Shown: positions 8,138 to 16,969 of the stretch, in pieces
How positions within the stretch are numbered: the stretch's first letter is position 1
Layout: each line of letters opens with the position of its first letter
From: Blautia hominis
GTDB taxonomy: Bacteria > Bacillota > Clostridia > Lachnospirales > Lachnospiraceae
Reading direction: 5' to 3'
Length of the DNA stretch: 64,000 nucleotides
Assembly: GCA_002270465.1 (NCBI GenBank)
Contig: NQOF01000008.1
Span: 62,001-126,000, forward strand
Translations under genes and position numbers: made by a program
Notes under the pieces: generated by a model
Told to the model about the DNA's origin: nothing
Database searches by the model: none
The model's input: only the letters and a program-made list of their open reading frames with translations

Positions 8138-8785
8138 TTATATTCTGCGGATACTGTATTTAATAAGGGCCAGGAGCACCCCTAATAAAATAATAACCGT
8201 AAGAAATAGAGTGACCAGTTTTTGAATTTCAAGGGTTCCGTTTACAATAGGGAACATATAGGCAATACTGCTCTCTTTTATAATTTCAAGCTGGCAGAAA
8301 GACCAATACGCTAAAGCTGATAAATACCCGATAATGACATTACTTCCAGCTTGTGAAAACACAAGTCCTAAAAGCCCTAAAAAAACGGCATAAAGTATGG
8401 TTACCGTGATATACCCCCAAAATGGAAATATACAGTTGTTACATAGCATGATCATGGCAAATGCAGTAATCACAACAGCAATCAACAGAAAACCGCATAA
8501 AAACCGGAAGCCAACACTTTTCATGTACGACCATGCTTTTGTATAAAGGATTTCCTTTATTCCTGTTTCTAATTCCTGTTTCGTTATTGGTATAAGGATA
8601 ATTGCCCCAATTAAAGCAGCCGATTGCCCTAGCACTCCGGCAGAATGTATATTATCTAAATTTGAAATACCTCTTATCACAGGAATGAGCAATATGTGAG
8701 CAATACTTAGCAGCAGACTATTTTTGAATGTAAGAACGAAATCTATTTTTAAAAAATCCAAAATGTTTTTGCAGGAAGTAAGCAT
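8138..8785 (-). CDS. ABC-2 type permease subunit (second)
   Basis: A hydrophobic protein of about 215 residues with roughly six predicted membrane segments (for example SLLLSIAHILLIPVI and SAALIGAIILIPI). It resembles the short permeases of ABC exporters linked to two-component systems. The ATG at 8785 has an AGGTGG ribosome binding site, better than the more upstream start at 8821, so it overlaps the end of the preceding permease by 68 nt in another frame. This suggests coupled translation. The substrate is unknown; peptide antibiotics are a common substrate for this gene layout. Confidence 0.7.
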   Translation of the reverse strand: MLTSCKNILDFLKIDFVLTFKNSLLLSIAHILLIPVIRGISNLDNIHSAGVLGQSAALIGAIILIPITKQELETGIKEILYTKAWSYMKSVGFRFLCGFLLIAVVITAFAMIMLCNNCIFPFWGYITVTILYAVFLGLLGLVFSQAGSNVIIGYLSALAYWSFCQLEIIKESSIAYMFPIVNGTLEIQKLVTLFLTVIILLGVLLALIKYSIRRI

Positions 8786-10088
8786 AATTGAATCTTCCAC
8801 CTCTTTTCTGGTCGTATACAATGATAGATAATACCATCAGCACCAGTGCTATACACACAAACAATCCTCTGTTCAAGCAGATTAAAGTGAAATTTCGGTT
8901 TATAATTTCGGAGCCATTTAACGTATTATGTCGTATCATCAGTGTAAAAAGGGTTGTATCGCCAGATAATCCGGTAACAGAGGTGTCAACAAACCACCAT
9001 ATAAACTGTACCAAGACCGCTAATGGAGTTGAGGTTAAAATTGTCAAAAACATTCCCAATGACGTCACGATCATAGCTGTAGGCAATAGCCACCACATAA
9101 TATATTTGATAAAAGCAAACATATCTATTGCAATACCCGTATCTGCCGAATAGCTTATTAACGGTATGAAAGACTCCAAACTCAAAAGTACAACGGGCAG
9201 CATGACAGCAGTGAGCATGGCAAAAAAGCGGATGACAATAAGCTTTGCCGTTCCCGTCTGCTTACTATCTATCAGTTCATGCATACGGTTTCGTCTGTCC
9301 TTTAACCAGAAAATAACTACTGCAAAAACAGGATACAGACCGATTGCTCTGCCGGTATAATCACAGAACAGCCTTGCAAAGGCGTTACTGACTTTATCGT
9401 CATAGATTGTCTTGTTATATTCTTCAATAGCTTCATCATAGGTCACTTCAGACAGACCATAATACTGCAATAGATTTTCCATAGAATAATTAGAACCTTT
9501 TCCGATTATACTTTCTGCCTCTGCCATTAGTTCCTTAAATCTTTGATAGGATACCTGAGGGATAAAAGTATGATTATCATGATCACCCATTTCAAAAGAA
9601 AAACTTCCGTTTTCGTTCTGTTCTATGTCAGCTCCGAAATGTATGATGTTGCCATTTATATCTGGAAAATAATTGTCTGGAAGATTACGAATTTGCTTTT
9701 CATCCAGACCGGTTATCTCACTGATGATTTCCAATATTGCTTGCTGCTCTTTATCGCTTAAAACAATTTCTTTATAGTATGAGTAAGGATAAGTGGAATA
9801 GGAATTTTTTGAAAATTCGATTATAAGCATATCTGTACCGCCAGACATGATTTTCTCTGATACTTCTTTATTTTTCATTCCGTAACTATCTGCATTCTTT
9901 TCCGGTTTTTTTAAAAGGGAACCGCCCGTGAACTCTGAATAAACAGAACTCAAATTATCTTGAGAAGTAGAAATTTCCTGCTCTGTTTCTCCATAGAAAT
10001 TTTCATACCAGCTAAACATAAGCAAGCCAATGAATAACACATACACAAAACTAAAACAGACTTTTTTTAATTCTTTTATGAACAGCAT
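8718..10088 (-). CDS. ABC-2 type permease with large extracellular domain
   Basis: A 456-residue membrane protein. One N-terminal helix (about 10-27) is followed by a long soluble region to about 235, probably outside the cell, then a cluster of about six helices (AIGLYPVFAVVIFWL to LVLMVLSIIVYD). This layout is seen in ABC-2 exporters of peptides. The start ATG follows directly on the stop codon of the ATPase gene. With the shorter permease, the ATPase and the two-component genes it forms one AT-rich operon. Confidence 0.75.
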   Translation of the reverse strand: MLFIKELKKVCFSFVYVLFIGLLMFSWYENFYGETEQEISTSQDNLSSVYSEFTGGSLLKKPEKNADSYGMKNKEVSEKIMSGGTDMLIIEFSKNSYSTYPYSYYKEIVLSDKEQQAILEIISEITGLDEKQIRNLPDNYFPDINGNIIHFGADIEQNENGSFSFEMGDHDNHTFIPQVSYQRFKELMAEAESIIGKGSNYSMENLLQYYGLSEVTYDEAIEEYNKTIYDDKVSNAFARLFCDYTGRAIGLYPVFAVVIFWLKDRRNRMHELIDSKQTGTAKLIVIRFFAMLTAVMLPVVLLSLESFIPLISYSADTGIAIDMFAFIKYIMWWLLPTAMIVTSLGMFLTILTSTPLAVLVQFIWWFVDTSVTGLSGDTTLFTLMIRHNTLNGSEIINRNFTLICLNRGLFVCIALVLMVLSIIVYDQKRGGRFNYAYFLQKHFGFFKNRFRSYIQK

Positions 10089-10964
10089 TTATTCCACCTC
10101 CATCTTATGATCTGACAGTAAATACATATAACTATCCTCAATGGTGGGATTACAGGAAACCCACTCTTTTCGGGGAGCTTCATTGGATAAAAAACGGCAG
10201 GATATATTAGCACCGTTTTGATAAATGCTGATTATATGGTAGTTCTGTTTAAATTCCTCCAGTTCCTTCTGCAGAAGAATAGTGGTATAGACTTTACCGT
10301 TCCCCAATTTTAATAGGCTGTCAATGTTTCCTTCAAAAATAACCTTACCGGCACATAGGATTGCTGCTTTGGTGCAGGCTGCTTCAATATCGCCGGCTAT
10401 ATGCGTAGATAATAGAATGACCCTATCCATAGCTAACTCTGAAAGAAGATTATAGAAACGCAGTCTTTCTTCCGGGTCCAGCCCTGCGGTGGGTTCATCA
10501 ATGATCAAGATTTTAGGGTGATTTAACAAGGCCTGTGCAATGCCAAACCGTCGTTTCATGCCACCGGATAAATTCTTAAATCGTTTATTTTTTTCAGGTT
10601 CAAGATTAACCTGCTTTAATAATTCGTTAATGCGTTCTTTCCGGATACTCTTTGGCAGTTCAGCTAAAATCCCCAGATAATCTAAAGAGGAAGATACACT
10701 CATATTTGGATATACCGAAAACTCCTGCGGAAGATATCCGATAATTTTACGGATTTCTTTTTTGTTTTTTATATCAATCCCATTTATTCTTATTGTTCCT
10801 GCCGATGGCTCTGACATGGCTGCCAATATACGCATTAAAGTTGTTTTACCGGCACCGTTTTCCCCCAGTAATCCATACATACCAACAGGTATATGTAGGG
10901 AAATATCTTGTAACACCTTTTGTTTTCCATAATTTTTATGCAGATGTTCAATTATAATTTCCAT
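10089..10964 (-). CDS. ABC transporter ATP-binding protein (exporter type)
   Basis: This 291-residue ATPase has all core motifs: Walker A GENGAGKTT, Q-loop GYLPQEF, signature LSGGMKRRFG, Walker B ILIIDEPTAGLDPEE and the switch His in LSTH. The YLPQEF and LSGGMKRR forms are typical of ABC-2 exporters for drugs and peptides. It powers the two downstream permeases. An AAGGAGG ribosome binding site precedes the start, and about 70 nt separate it from the histidine kinase gene upstream in the operon. Confidence 0.92.
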   Translation of the reverse strand: MEIIIEHLHKNYGKQKVLQDISLHIPVGMYGLLGENGAGKTTLMRILAAMSEPSAGTIRINGIDIKNKKEIRKIIGYLPQEFSVYPNMSVSSSLDYLGILAELPKSIRKERINELLKQVNLEPEKNKRFKNLSGGMKRRFGIAQALLNHPKILIIDEPTAGLDPEERLRFYNLLSELAMDRVILLSTHIAGDIEAACTKAAILCAGKVIFEGNIDSLLKLGNGKVYTTILLQKELEEFKQNYHIISIYQNGANISCRFLSNEAPRKEWVSCNPTIEDSYMYLLSDHKMEVE

Positions 10965-11035
10965 AAAAAACCTCCTTACGTTTGTCTGTAAGGAGATTAT
11001 TTCATAGAAAAGTCAATTTTTAGAAAAGTTTCCGG

Positions 11036-12226
11036 TTATTTATGGATTTTTATTGTAACGGATGCTCCGTGTTCCGGTCTGTTTCTTAAATATAAAACGC
11101 CCCCCAGCTTCTCGCAAAGTATCTTACTAATAGAAAGTCCTATACCAAAATTACCACCGTTTGTAGGAGAACCGTAAAAGAATGAGGCTGCAGAACTTAA
11201 TTCTTCCGGCGTAAACCCTATACCGTCATCCTGGATAACGAAAGAAACACAATGTTCGGTTTCTTCTATGGTTAACCAGATCTTATCATTGGCAAATCGG
11301 AGTGCATTATCAAAAACATTCTCCAGCACTTTACAAAGGATATCCCTATCCGTTTGAACTTGCAGTGTTTTAGAAAGATCTTGTACTTCTAACTGTTTTT
11401 TATGTTGTTCTGCCAATAATGAAAATCCTTGTGTTATCTCTGATATAAATATCTTCAAGTCATAAAAATCTTTTTTGATCTCAATGTCTTCAATTTTCTG
11501 AATATCATTGACACAATCCACATACCTATGCAGTCTGCCTGTCGCACCTACCATGTTTTGAAGCGTTGTCCGCAGAACATCATTTGTAAGGATACCTTTC
11601 TCCATTGATTTTTCTAAATAGTCAAGATAACCATTGATCACAGTGATCGGCGTTCTTAGATCATGCGAGATAGAAGCAGTCAATGCCTTTCGCTCCTGCA
11701 GCATATCCCACATTTTACGATTGCTCTTATATACTTCATTTCTCATATGTTCAAAGGTATCACATAATTTTCCTAATTCATCCTCCGAACGGTATTTTAT
11801 TTGAAAATCCAAGTTTTGCTCCGAAATATAATGCATTCCGTTTTTTAGATCCTCAAGCGGCGTCTGCAATTTCAACTTATAGTAGAATTTAGCAACGATT
11901 ACAGAAGCAATTATAATATAGAAAACAGGAAAGACTACCATTAAAGCTGTTACCATCCAATAATAGATTTGCTTTTCATCCGACAGTTCGCCGTGTACAT
12001 ATTCTTTTGGAACAACCGTTAAACCATTTTCTGTATCAGCATTGTGTTCACTTGTATAGCCGGTAACAATAATGGGCCTTGTATCCAGTATACTTTGCTG
12101 TATATTAGAAAGTCTAAATATTGTAAGGAGTGAAAGTATGCTGACGATCCCTAAACAAAAAAACGCCAGTAACACCAGTGATTTTTTTAATGACATATTT
12201 TGAAGCAGCTTTTTTATTTTATCCAT
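11036..12226 (-). CDS. Sensor histidine kinase
   Basis: The kinase has about 396 residues from the preferred ATG, which follows GGGGAGTGGGG; a start 18 nt upstream would enlarge the overlap with the regulator gene. Two membrane helices (about 20-38 and 90-112) frame a short extracellular loop. A HAMP-like linker, the H-box SISHDLRTPITVINGYLDYL, the N-box VFDNALRFAND and the G-boxes DDGIGF and FGIGLSI follow. It overlaps the response regulator by 13 nt. It probably senses the compound exported by the adjacent ABC system. Confidence 0.9.
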   Translation of the reverse strand: MDKIKKLLQNMSLKKSLVLLAFFCLGIVSILSLLTIFRLSNIQQSILDTRPIIVTGYTSEHNADTENGLTVVPKEYVHGELSDEKQIYYWMVTALMVVFPVFYIIIASVIVAKFYYKLKLQTPLEDLKNGMHYISEQNLDFQIKYRSEDELGKLCDTFEHMRNEVYKSNRKMWDMLQERKALTASISHDLRTPITVINGYLDYLEKSMEKGILTNDVLRTTLQNMVGATGRLHRYVDCVNDIQKIEDIEIKKDFYDLKIFISEITQGFSLLAEQHKKQLEVQDLSKTLQVQTDRDILCKVLENVFDNALRFANDKIWLTIEETEHCVSFVIQDDGIGFTPEELSSAASFFYGSPTNGGNFGIGLSISKILCEKLGGVLYLRNRPEHGASVTIKIHK

Positions 12227-12894
12227 TTGTACCCCACTCCCCAAACAGTAGAAATATAGGCTTTCTCTGTATATTCAGAAAACTTTGAGCGGATTTTCCG
12301 TATATGCTCCTTGATGACTGTGCTGTCTCCGTTACTATCGAACCCCCAAATGATCTCATATATTTTTTCTCTGTCAAAGACCTGTCCTGCATTTGCAGAT
12401 AATAGCTGAATGATTTCAAATTCCTTATTTGATAATTCAATCCGATTATTTTTGATATAAAGGCTCCTGTCCGAATAATCAATGATAAGTTCTTCTGAAA
12501 ATTTATTTTTCGTTTTCTTATGGCTTCTGTTTTCACGGCGTAAATGTGCAGAGAGCCTTGCCAGCAGTTCGCTCATGGAAAAAGGCTTTGTTATATAATC
12601 ATCTCCACCTGCCATAAGCCCATTTATTTTATCCTGTTCGGATACTCTGGCTGTGAGAAAAAGAATAGGGCAGGATACAAAATCTCGAATAGACACGCAT
12701 AAATCAAGTCCGTTCATACCGGACATATTAATATCTAATAAAATAATATCGGGACAGTTTGATAATTTATCCAAAGCCTCTTTGGCATTGATTGCTGTAT
12801 AAACAACATATCCTTCTGATTCCAGTTGCAGCTTCAGCATATCCAAAATGGATGGCTCATCATCCACGATTAAAATTTTATATGTTTCCTTCAT
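12214..12894 (-). CDS. OmpR/PhoB-family response regulator
   Basis: A 226-residue regulator with a receiver domain (phosphoacceptor Asp in IILLDINMSG, switch Thr in LTAR, Lys in YITKPF) and a C-terminal winged helix (about 130-226, IIWGFDSNGDSTVIKEHIRKIR). First gene of the minus-strand operon of regulator, kinase, ATPase and two permeases, preceded by AAGGAG. It presumably activates its own operon. The whole block is visibly richer in A and T than the flanking genes, consistent with separate acquisition. Confidence 0.92.
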   Translation of the reverse strand: MKETYKILIVDDEPSILDMLKLQLESEGYVVYTAINAKEALDKLSNCPDIILLDINMSGMNGLDLCVSIRDFVSCPILFLTARVSEQDKINGLMAGGDDYITKPFSMSELLARLSAHLRRENRSHKKTKNKFSEELIIDYSDRSLYIKNNRIELSNKEFEIIQLLSANAGQVFDREKIYEIIWGFDSNGDSTVIKEHIRKIRSKFSEYTEKAYISTVWGVGYKWIK

Positions 12895-12976
12895 AAATTT
12901 TCACTCCTTGTTTTAATAAATAAGGCTTATATGAAACTTATAACACCAAAATGTCAAAATTTAGTCAAATTAATGG

Positions 12977-13007
12977 TTGACTCTCACGTTCCGTGATAGT
13001 GTATGAT
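12977..13007 (+). promoter_or_regulatory. MerR-type promoter with 19-bp spacer and central dyad
   Basis: TTGACT (-35, 12977-12982) and TATGAT (-10, 13002-13007) are separated by 19 bp, the overlong spacing typical of promoters that MerR proteins twist into activity. The spacer contains the dyad CACG-TTC-CGTG. Transcription would begin about 60 nt before the MerR-family reading frame, suggesting autoregulation. Confidence 0.75.
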
Positions 13008-13075
13008 AAAATCATCATAAAAAAGAAATATGATACAGAGCAGCAAAACATACAAACAGAAGGGAGTGGGATCAT

Positions 13076-13948
13076 ATAAAAACAGTAAAACAGGTTTCTG
13101 AGCTTACGGGAATCAGTGTCAGGACATTACAGTATTACGATGAGATAGGGCTTCTGGCGCCAACAAAGCTGACGGATTCCGGCTATCGGTTATATGATGA
13201 GGATGCGCTGGAGACATTACAGCAGATACTCTTTTTCAAAGAGCTGGATTTTTCCTTAAAAGAGATCAAAGGCATAATAGAAAATCCCTGCTATGACAAG
13301 ATAGCAGCGTACAAGCAGCAGAAACGCCTATTGGAAACGAAACGAAAACGGCTGGACAAAATGATCTGTCTGCTGGGTAAATTAGAACAGGGGGAAACGT
13401 GTATGAGTTTTAAAGAATTTGATACAGAAGAATATTTTAAAATGTTGTCCGAATTCAGAAAAGAGCATGAAGATTCCGTCATAAAAAGTTTTGGCAGCGT
13501 AGAGGCCTTTGATGAGTGGGTAAGTAAATGGAAAGGAAAAGAATCCATACTTGCTGACTCTGCAAAGAAAAACTATGGAAGTATGGAAGAGTTTATAGAT
13601 GCCATGAAAAAAAACCTGGAAAAAATGCCTGATCTGATGGAAAAAGGAAAGAAACTCGGGGAAGGCGGGGGACTGGAGCGTAGCAAAGAACTGACCCAGG
13701 CTTTGATGTCTGATCTGACGAGAGACCCCGGTTGCGAGGAAGTACAGGAGATTATAAGGGAATGTGTGGAAACCACAGAAAAACTGTATGAAGGAATGGA
13801 GATGGGAAATAATTTCTGGGATAACATGGTAGACAGTTATCTGCATGAAAAAGTCCTGATAGAAAGTCTGGATAAGATGTACGGTAAGGGAGCCTCCGAA
13901 TTCACAGGTAAAGCCTACCAGTATTATTTTCAGAACAGAAAAGCATAA
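13076..13948 (+). CDS. MerR-family (TipA-like) regulator with apparent ATA start codon
   Basis: The reading frame encodes a complete 290-residue TipAL-type protein: MerR helix-turn-helix (KTVKQVSELTGISVRTLQYY, DEIGLL), a coiled coil (about 75-105) and a TipAS-like antibiotic-sensing domain (about 110-290, EEYFKMLSEF to YQYYFQNRK). Where the family has MKTVKQV, the sequence reads ATA-AAA-ACA. AGGGAG lies 9 nt upstream, but no ATG, GTG or TTG occurs in frame between the upstream stop (13031) and this ATA. The next usable start, TTG at 13331, would delete the DNA-binding domain. Either AUA initiates at low level or a point mutation has silenced the gene. The 19-bp-spacer promoter upstream supports a functional past or present. 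Confidence 0.8.
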   Translation: MKTVKQVSELTGISVRTLQYYDEIGLLAPTKLTDSGYRLYDEDALETLQQILFFKELDFSLKEIKGIIENPCYDKIAAYKQQKRLLETKRKRLDKMICLLGKLEQGETCMSFKEFDTEEYFKMLSEFRKEHEDSVIKSFGSVEAFDEWVSKWKGKESILADSAKKNYGSMEEFIDAMKKNLEKMPDLMEKGKKLGEGGGLERSKELTQALMSDLTRDPGCEEVQEIIRECVETTEKLYEGMEMGNNFWDNMVDSYLHEKVLIESLDKMYGKGASEFTGKAYQYYFQNRKA

Positions 13949-13972
13949 GATCAATACAACAAAAAGAAAAAT

Positions 13973-14010
13973 ATTTTGGGGAAGTCTGTTTTATCAGACT
14001 TCCCCAAAAT
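13973..14010. terminator. Bidirectional terminator, 16-bp perfect stem
   Basis: ATTTTGGGGAAGTCTG (13973-13988) pairs perfectly with CAGACTTCCCCAAAAT (13995-14010) around a 6-nt loop. The minus strand continues into a U-rich run, so it ends the BceB-type permease transcript well. The AAAAT side may also serve the MerR gene. Confidence 0.85.
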
Positions 14011-14053
14011 AGCATTCATGCTCATATAGATTTGCGGAACAAGGTTTTTTTCT

Positions 14054-16087
14054 TTACTCCACTTCAGGCGTCTTTTGCGCCGACATAATATTCCTCTTGA
14101 ACTCAATATAAGTAGCAATAAAGTAAATCAGATATACGCCTCCAAACAGCAGCAGTGCAAGCCCGAAATAAGACCAGGAGGGCGCCTGAATACCGGAGTA
14201 TTTTACAAAGTTATGACTGATAAAGCCAACAATGCCTCCGCTTAGCAGAACGGCTCCTGCAAAGGGACAGATATAGTAGATGACAAGCTGCCGGAATATT
14301 ACCTGGTTTAATTCCTTTGCGCGCATACCCAGTTTGCCCAGAAGCTGATAGCGGTACTTGTATTTTCCGGAATCGGAGAGCTGTTGTACAGCCAGCACGG
14401 TGAGTGCAACGCAGAGGAATACAAGCCCCACATAAAACAGCGGGAAGATCAAGGTGGAGAGCAGAAATTTCATTTCCTTTGTGTCATTGTCTTTTAGAAA
14501 GACTAACTTATCGGATATATAGATGGCATCTGATCCGGTTCCCCGGTCCAGGTTGTCTATATAGTTGTCAATTTCCTCGTAAGAATCATTATTCGTTTCA
14601 ATCCCCCGCTGTGCAAGTACCTGATCATAGAGCGTATCAGGAAGACTGCCCTTTATCTCCGCAGCCATAAGAGAGTAATAGGGGGTCATAAAGACAGTTG
14701 AATCATCCGGAACAACCAGAAGATAATCGGCACCGTTGTGACCACTCTGTTCAAATGGCTCCGTATAGATCCCGGCACAGGTGTAATCCACATTTTGAAT
14801 CTTCAGAGGTTTTTCTGTAAAAGGGATCCATGTTTTTTTCAGCCGTTTTTTTGTCTGGATCAGATATTGGTTCCCGGTCAGGGATACCGGTTTCAGGCCC
14901 AGCATCTGCCGCAGGGAATTATAATCGCTCAGACGGATATAGGTGTCATATTGAAAATAGTAGGAGCTGTCTGTCTCCGGGAGCTGTTCCACCAGATATT
15001 GCCTGCACGTGCCGGTATTGTCCTGATAAATGTTATAGATCAGAGAGTTTGTGATCTGAGCATATTTTTCAATCAGCTCTTTTTCATCCTTGAATTCATG
15101 ATTGGTCTGTTCACTGTAAATACATACGTCAAAAGGATACTTTTCCTGTGCCTGGGTGTTTTGAAACTGGTTCAGCATCAGGGCATCCGAAACCCCGACC
15201 AGAGCAACCATAAAAAGGATCGTGAGTGTACCCAGTGTAAACTGCATGGTTTTTACCTTGGAGGCAAGCTGCCGGAGCAGAAAAATATTGGCACCCGTGT
15301 ACACGCCTGCCTTTCCCTTTCGGATATAGCTGATAAGAAAAGCAGAAAGTCCCATATAGAGAAAATAAACAGAGGCCATAAGTGCCGCTATCATGGGATA
15401 TACATTCCATTCGTTGAAATGTCCGAAATACAGCATCCATCCAAACAGCAGGATTATAAATAAAGAGACGAAAAACATCCACTGTTTCCCTGATCGATTC
15501 CCGTTTTTCAGCTCCTCATTCTGGTGGTCCAGGTACATCATTTCCCGGATATTCATCTTTTTAAAACGCCGGCTGCTCCGAAACATTGCCAGGATATAAG
15601 AACCAAAGAAAATACCGGCTGTCATGAAAAAGGTACCCATATTCCATTGGATATGAATGGTATACTCAGCCTGTACGATGGCATAGATCAGTGTGGTGAT
15701 CAACTGCTGCAGAAAGAGACCGGGGAGCAGGCCAATGATGAAGGCAGCCAGTCCGAGAAGCAGCATTTCCTTTAAAAATAACCTTGCGATCTGCTTTTTG
15801 TGAAAGCCCAGCAGCAGGTAAGTGGCAAATTCCCTGCTTCGTTTCTCTGCCATGAATTTCATCATATAATGCACCAGCCATATGATGATCAATACAATAA
15901 AAAAGGTGGCAAGCCCCAGCATGGCGCCCATCATCCCAGCTTCGGAGCAGAGCTTATTTATATCATCTGAGAAGATCATGGAGTCAAAAGAGAACATCAA
16001 AGCAGCGGTAAATATCATAGTCATAAGATAGATGAGATAATCCCGAAAGGAGCGTTTGGCATTGCGAAGAGCCAGCTTATTCAGCAT
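14054..16087 (-). CDS. bceB: BceB-type ABC permease for antimicrobial peptide resistance
   Basis: About 677 residues, with the ten-helix FtsX-fold layout of BceB: helices near the N-terminus, a large extracellular domain between helices 7 and 8 (about 305-520), and three C-terminal helices. In Bacillus such permeases sense and remove bacitracin or lantibiotics from lipid II cycle intermediates and signal to a partner kinase. The ATG used follows GGAGGTGATGGAG with good spacing and overlaps the ATPase end by 11 nt; longer starts exist. Peptide specificity cannot be predicted. Confidence 0.88.
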   Translation of the reverse strand: MLNKLALRNAKRSFRDYLIYLMTMIFTAALMFSFDSMIFSDDINKLCSEAGMMGAMLGLATFFIVLIIIWLVHYMMKFMAEKRSREFATYLLLGFHKKQIARLFLKEMLLLGLAAFIIGLLPGLFLQQLITTLIYAIVQAEYTIHIQWNMGTFFMTAGIFFGSYILAMFRSSRRFKKMNIREMMYLDHQNEELKNGNRSGKQWMFFVSLFIILLFGWMLYFGHFNEWNVYPMIAALMASVYFLYMGLSAFLISYIRKGKAGVYTGANIFLLRQLASKVKTMQFTLGTLTILFMVALVGVSDALMLNQFQNTQAQEKYPFDVCIYSEQTNHEFKDEKELIEKYAQITNSLIYNIYQDNTGTCRQYLVEQLPETDSSYYFQYDTYIRLSDYNSLRQMLGLKPVSLTGNQYLIQTKKRLKKTWIPFTEKPLKIQNVDYTCAGIYTEPFEQSGHNGADYLLVVPDDSTVFMTPYYSLMAAEIKGSLPDTLYDQVLAQRGIETNNDSYEEIDNYIDNLDRGTGSDAIYISDKLVFLKDNDTKEMKFLLSTLIFPLFYVGLVFLCVALTVLAVQQLSDSGKYKYRYQLLGKLGMRAKELNQVIFRQLVIYYICPFAGAVLLSGGIVGFISHNFVKYSGIQAPSWSYFGLALLLFGGVYLIYFIATYIEFKRNIMSAQKTPEVE

Positions 16088-16841
16088 CTCCATCACCTCC
16101 TGTCAGGGAGAGCACATCCAGGATCTCATTCAGGAATTCCTTTCTGCTTTTGGATCCTTTCTGCAGTTCGTGAAAAATTTTTCCGTCCTTCAGAAAAAGG
16201 ATACGCTTGCAGTAACTTGCGGAAAAAGCGTCATGTGTGACCATCAGTATGGTTGCGTGCATCTGCTCATTCATGTGGGTAAAAGTTTCCAGAAGCATCC
16301 GGGCAGATTTGGAATCCAGAGCGCCTGTGGGTTCATCGGCAAAAACAATTTTCGGATGATTGATCAGTGCCCTTGCACAGGCGCAGCGCTGCTTTTGCCC
16401 GCCGGACACCTGATAGGGGAACTTATCACACAGGGGCAGAATGTCCAGGCGTTCCATGATCTTTTTAGTCCGTTCCTGGATTTCCTTTTTGCTTTTTTTT
16501 GTCAGAGACATGGCAAGGGAGATATTTTCCTGTATTGTCAAAGTATCCAGCAGATTGAAATCCTGAAACACAAATCCCAGGTTGTTCTTCCTGAAATCCG
16601 CCATTTTGTCCTCGCTAAATCCCGTAATATCTTCCTGGCCATAATAAATGTGTCCTGATGTCACCATATCCACGGTTGCAAGCAGGTTTAAGAGCGTCGT
16701 CTTGCCGCTTCCGCTGGCACCCATGATACCGGTGAACTCGCCTCTGTTTACAGCAAAAGAGATGCGGTCCACAGCTTTTGTGAGATTGTTTTTGCTTCCG
16801 TAGTATTTTTCAACATCCTCCACTCGGATTAATTCTTCCAT
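16077..16841 (-). CDS. bceA: BceA-type ABC transporter ATPase
   Basis: A 254-residue ATPase of the MacB/LolD/BceA group. Walker A is GASGSGKTT, the Q-loop is LGFVFQDFNLLD, the signature is VSGGQKQR, and Walker B is IVFADEPTGALDS. It pairs with the following large permease. About 130 bp separate it from the kinase gene upstream. That gap contains GTAA-CC-TTAC (a short dyad) but no confidently assigned promoter, so a BceR-regulated promoter there is likely but not proven. Confidence 0.93.
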   Translation of the reverse strand: MEELIRVEDVEKYYGSKNNLTKAVDRISFAVNRGEFTGIMGASGSGKTTLLNLLATVDMVTSGHIYYGQEDITGFSEDKMADFRKNNLGFVFQDFNLLDTLTIQENISLAMSLTKKSKKEIQERTKKIMERLDILPLCDKFPYQVSGGQKQRCACARALINHPKIVFADEPTGALDSKSARMLLETFTHMNEQMHATILMVTHDAFSASYCKRILFLKDGKIFHELQKGSKSRKEFLNEILDVLSLTGGDGDAE

Positions 16842-16969
16842 CCTGTTATCCTTCCTTTCCGGTTTAAGTACAGGGGCTTTCCCTGTTCTGATTCTATGAT
16901 ACCGGAAAGCATGTGTGTTTCATATAAAACTAGTTTGCAGTAACCTTACAATTTTGAAAGATTGACTTA

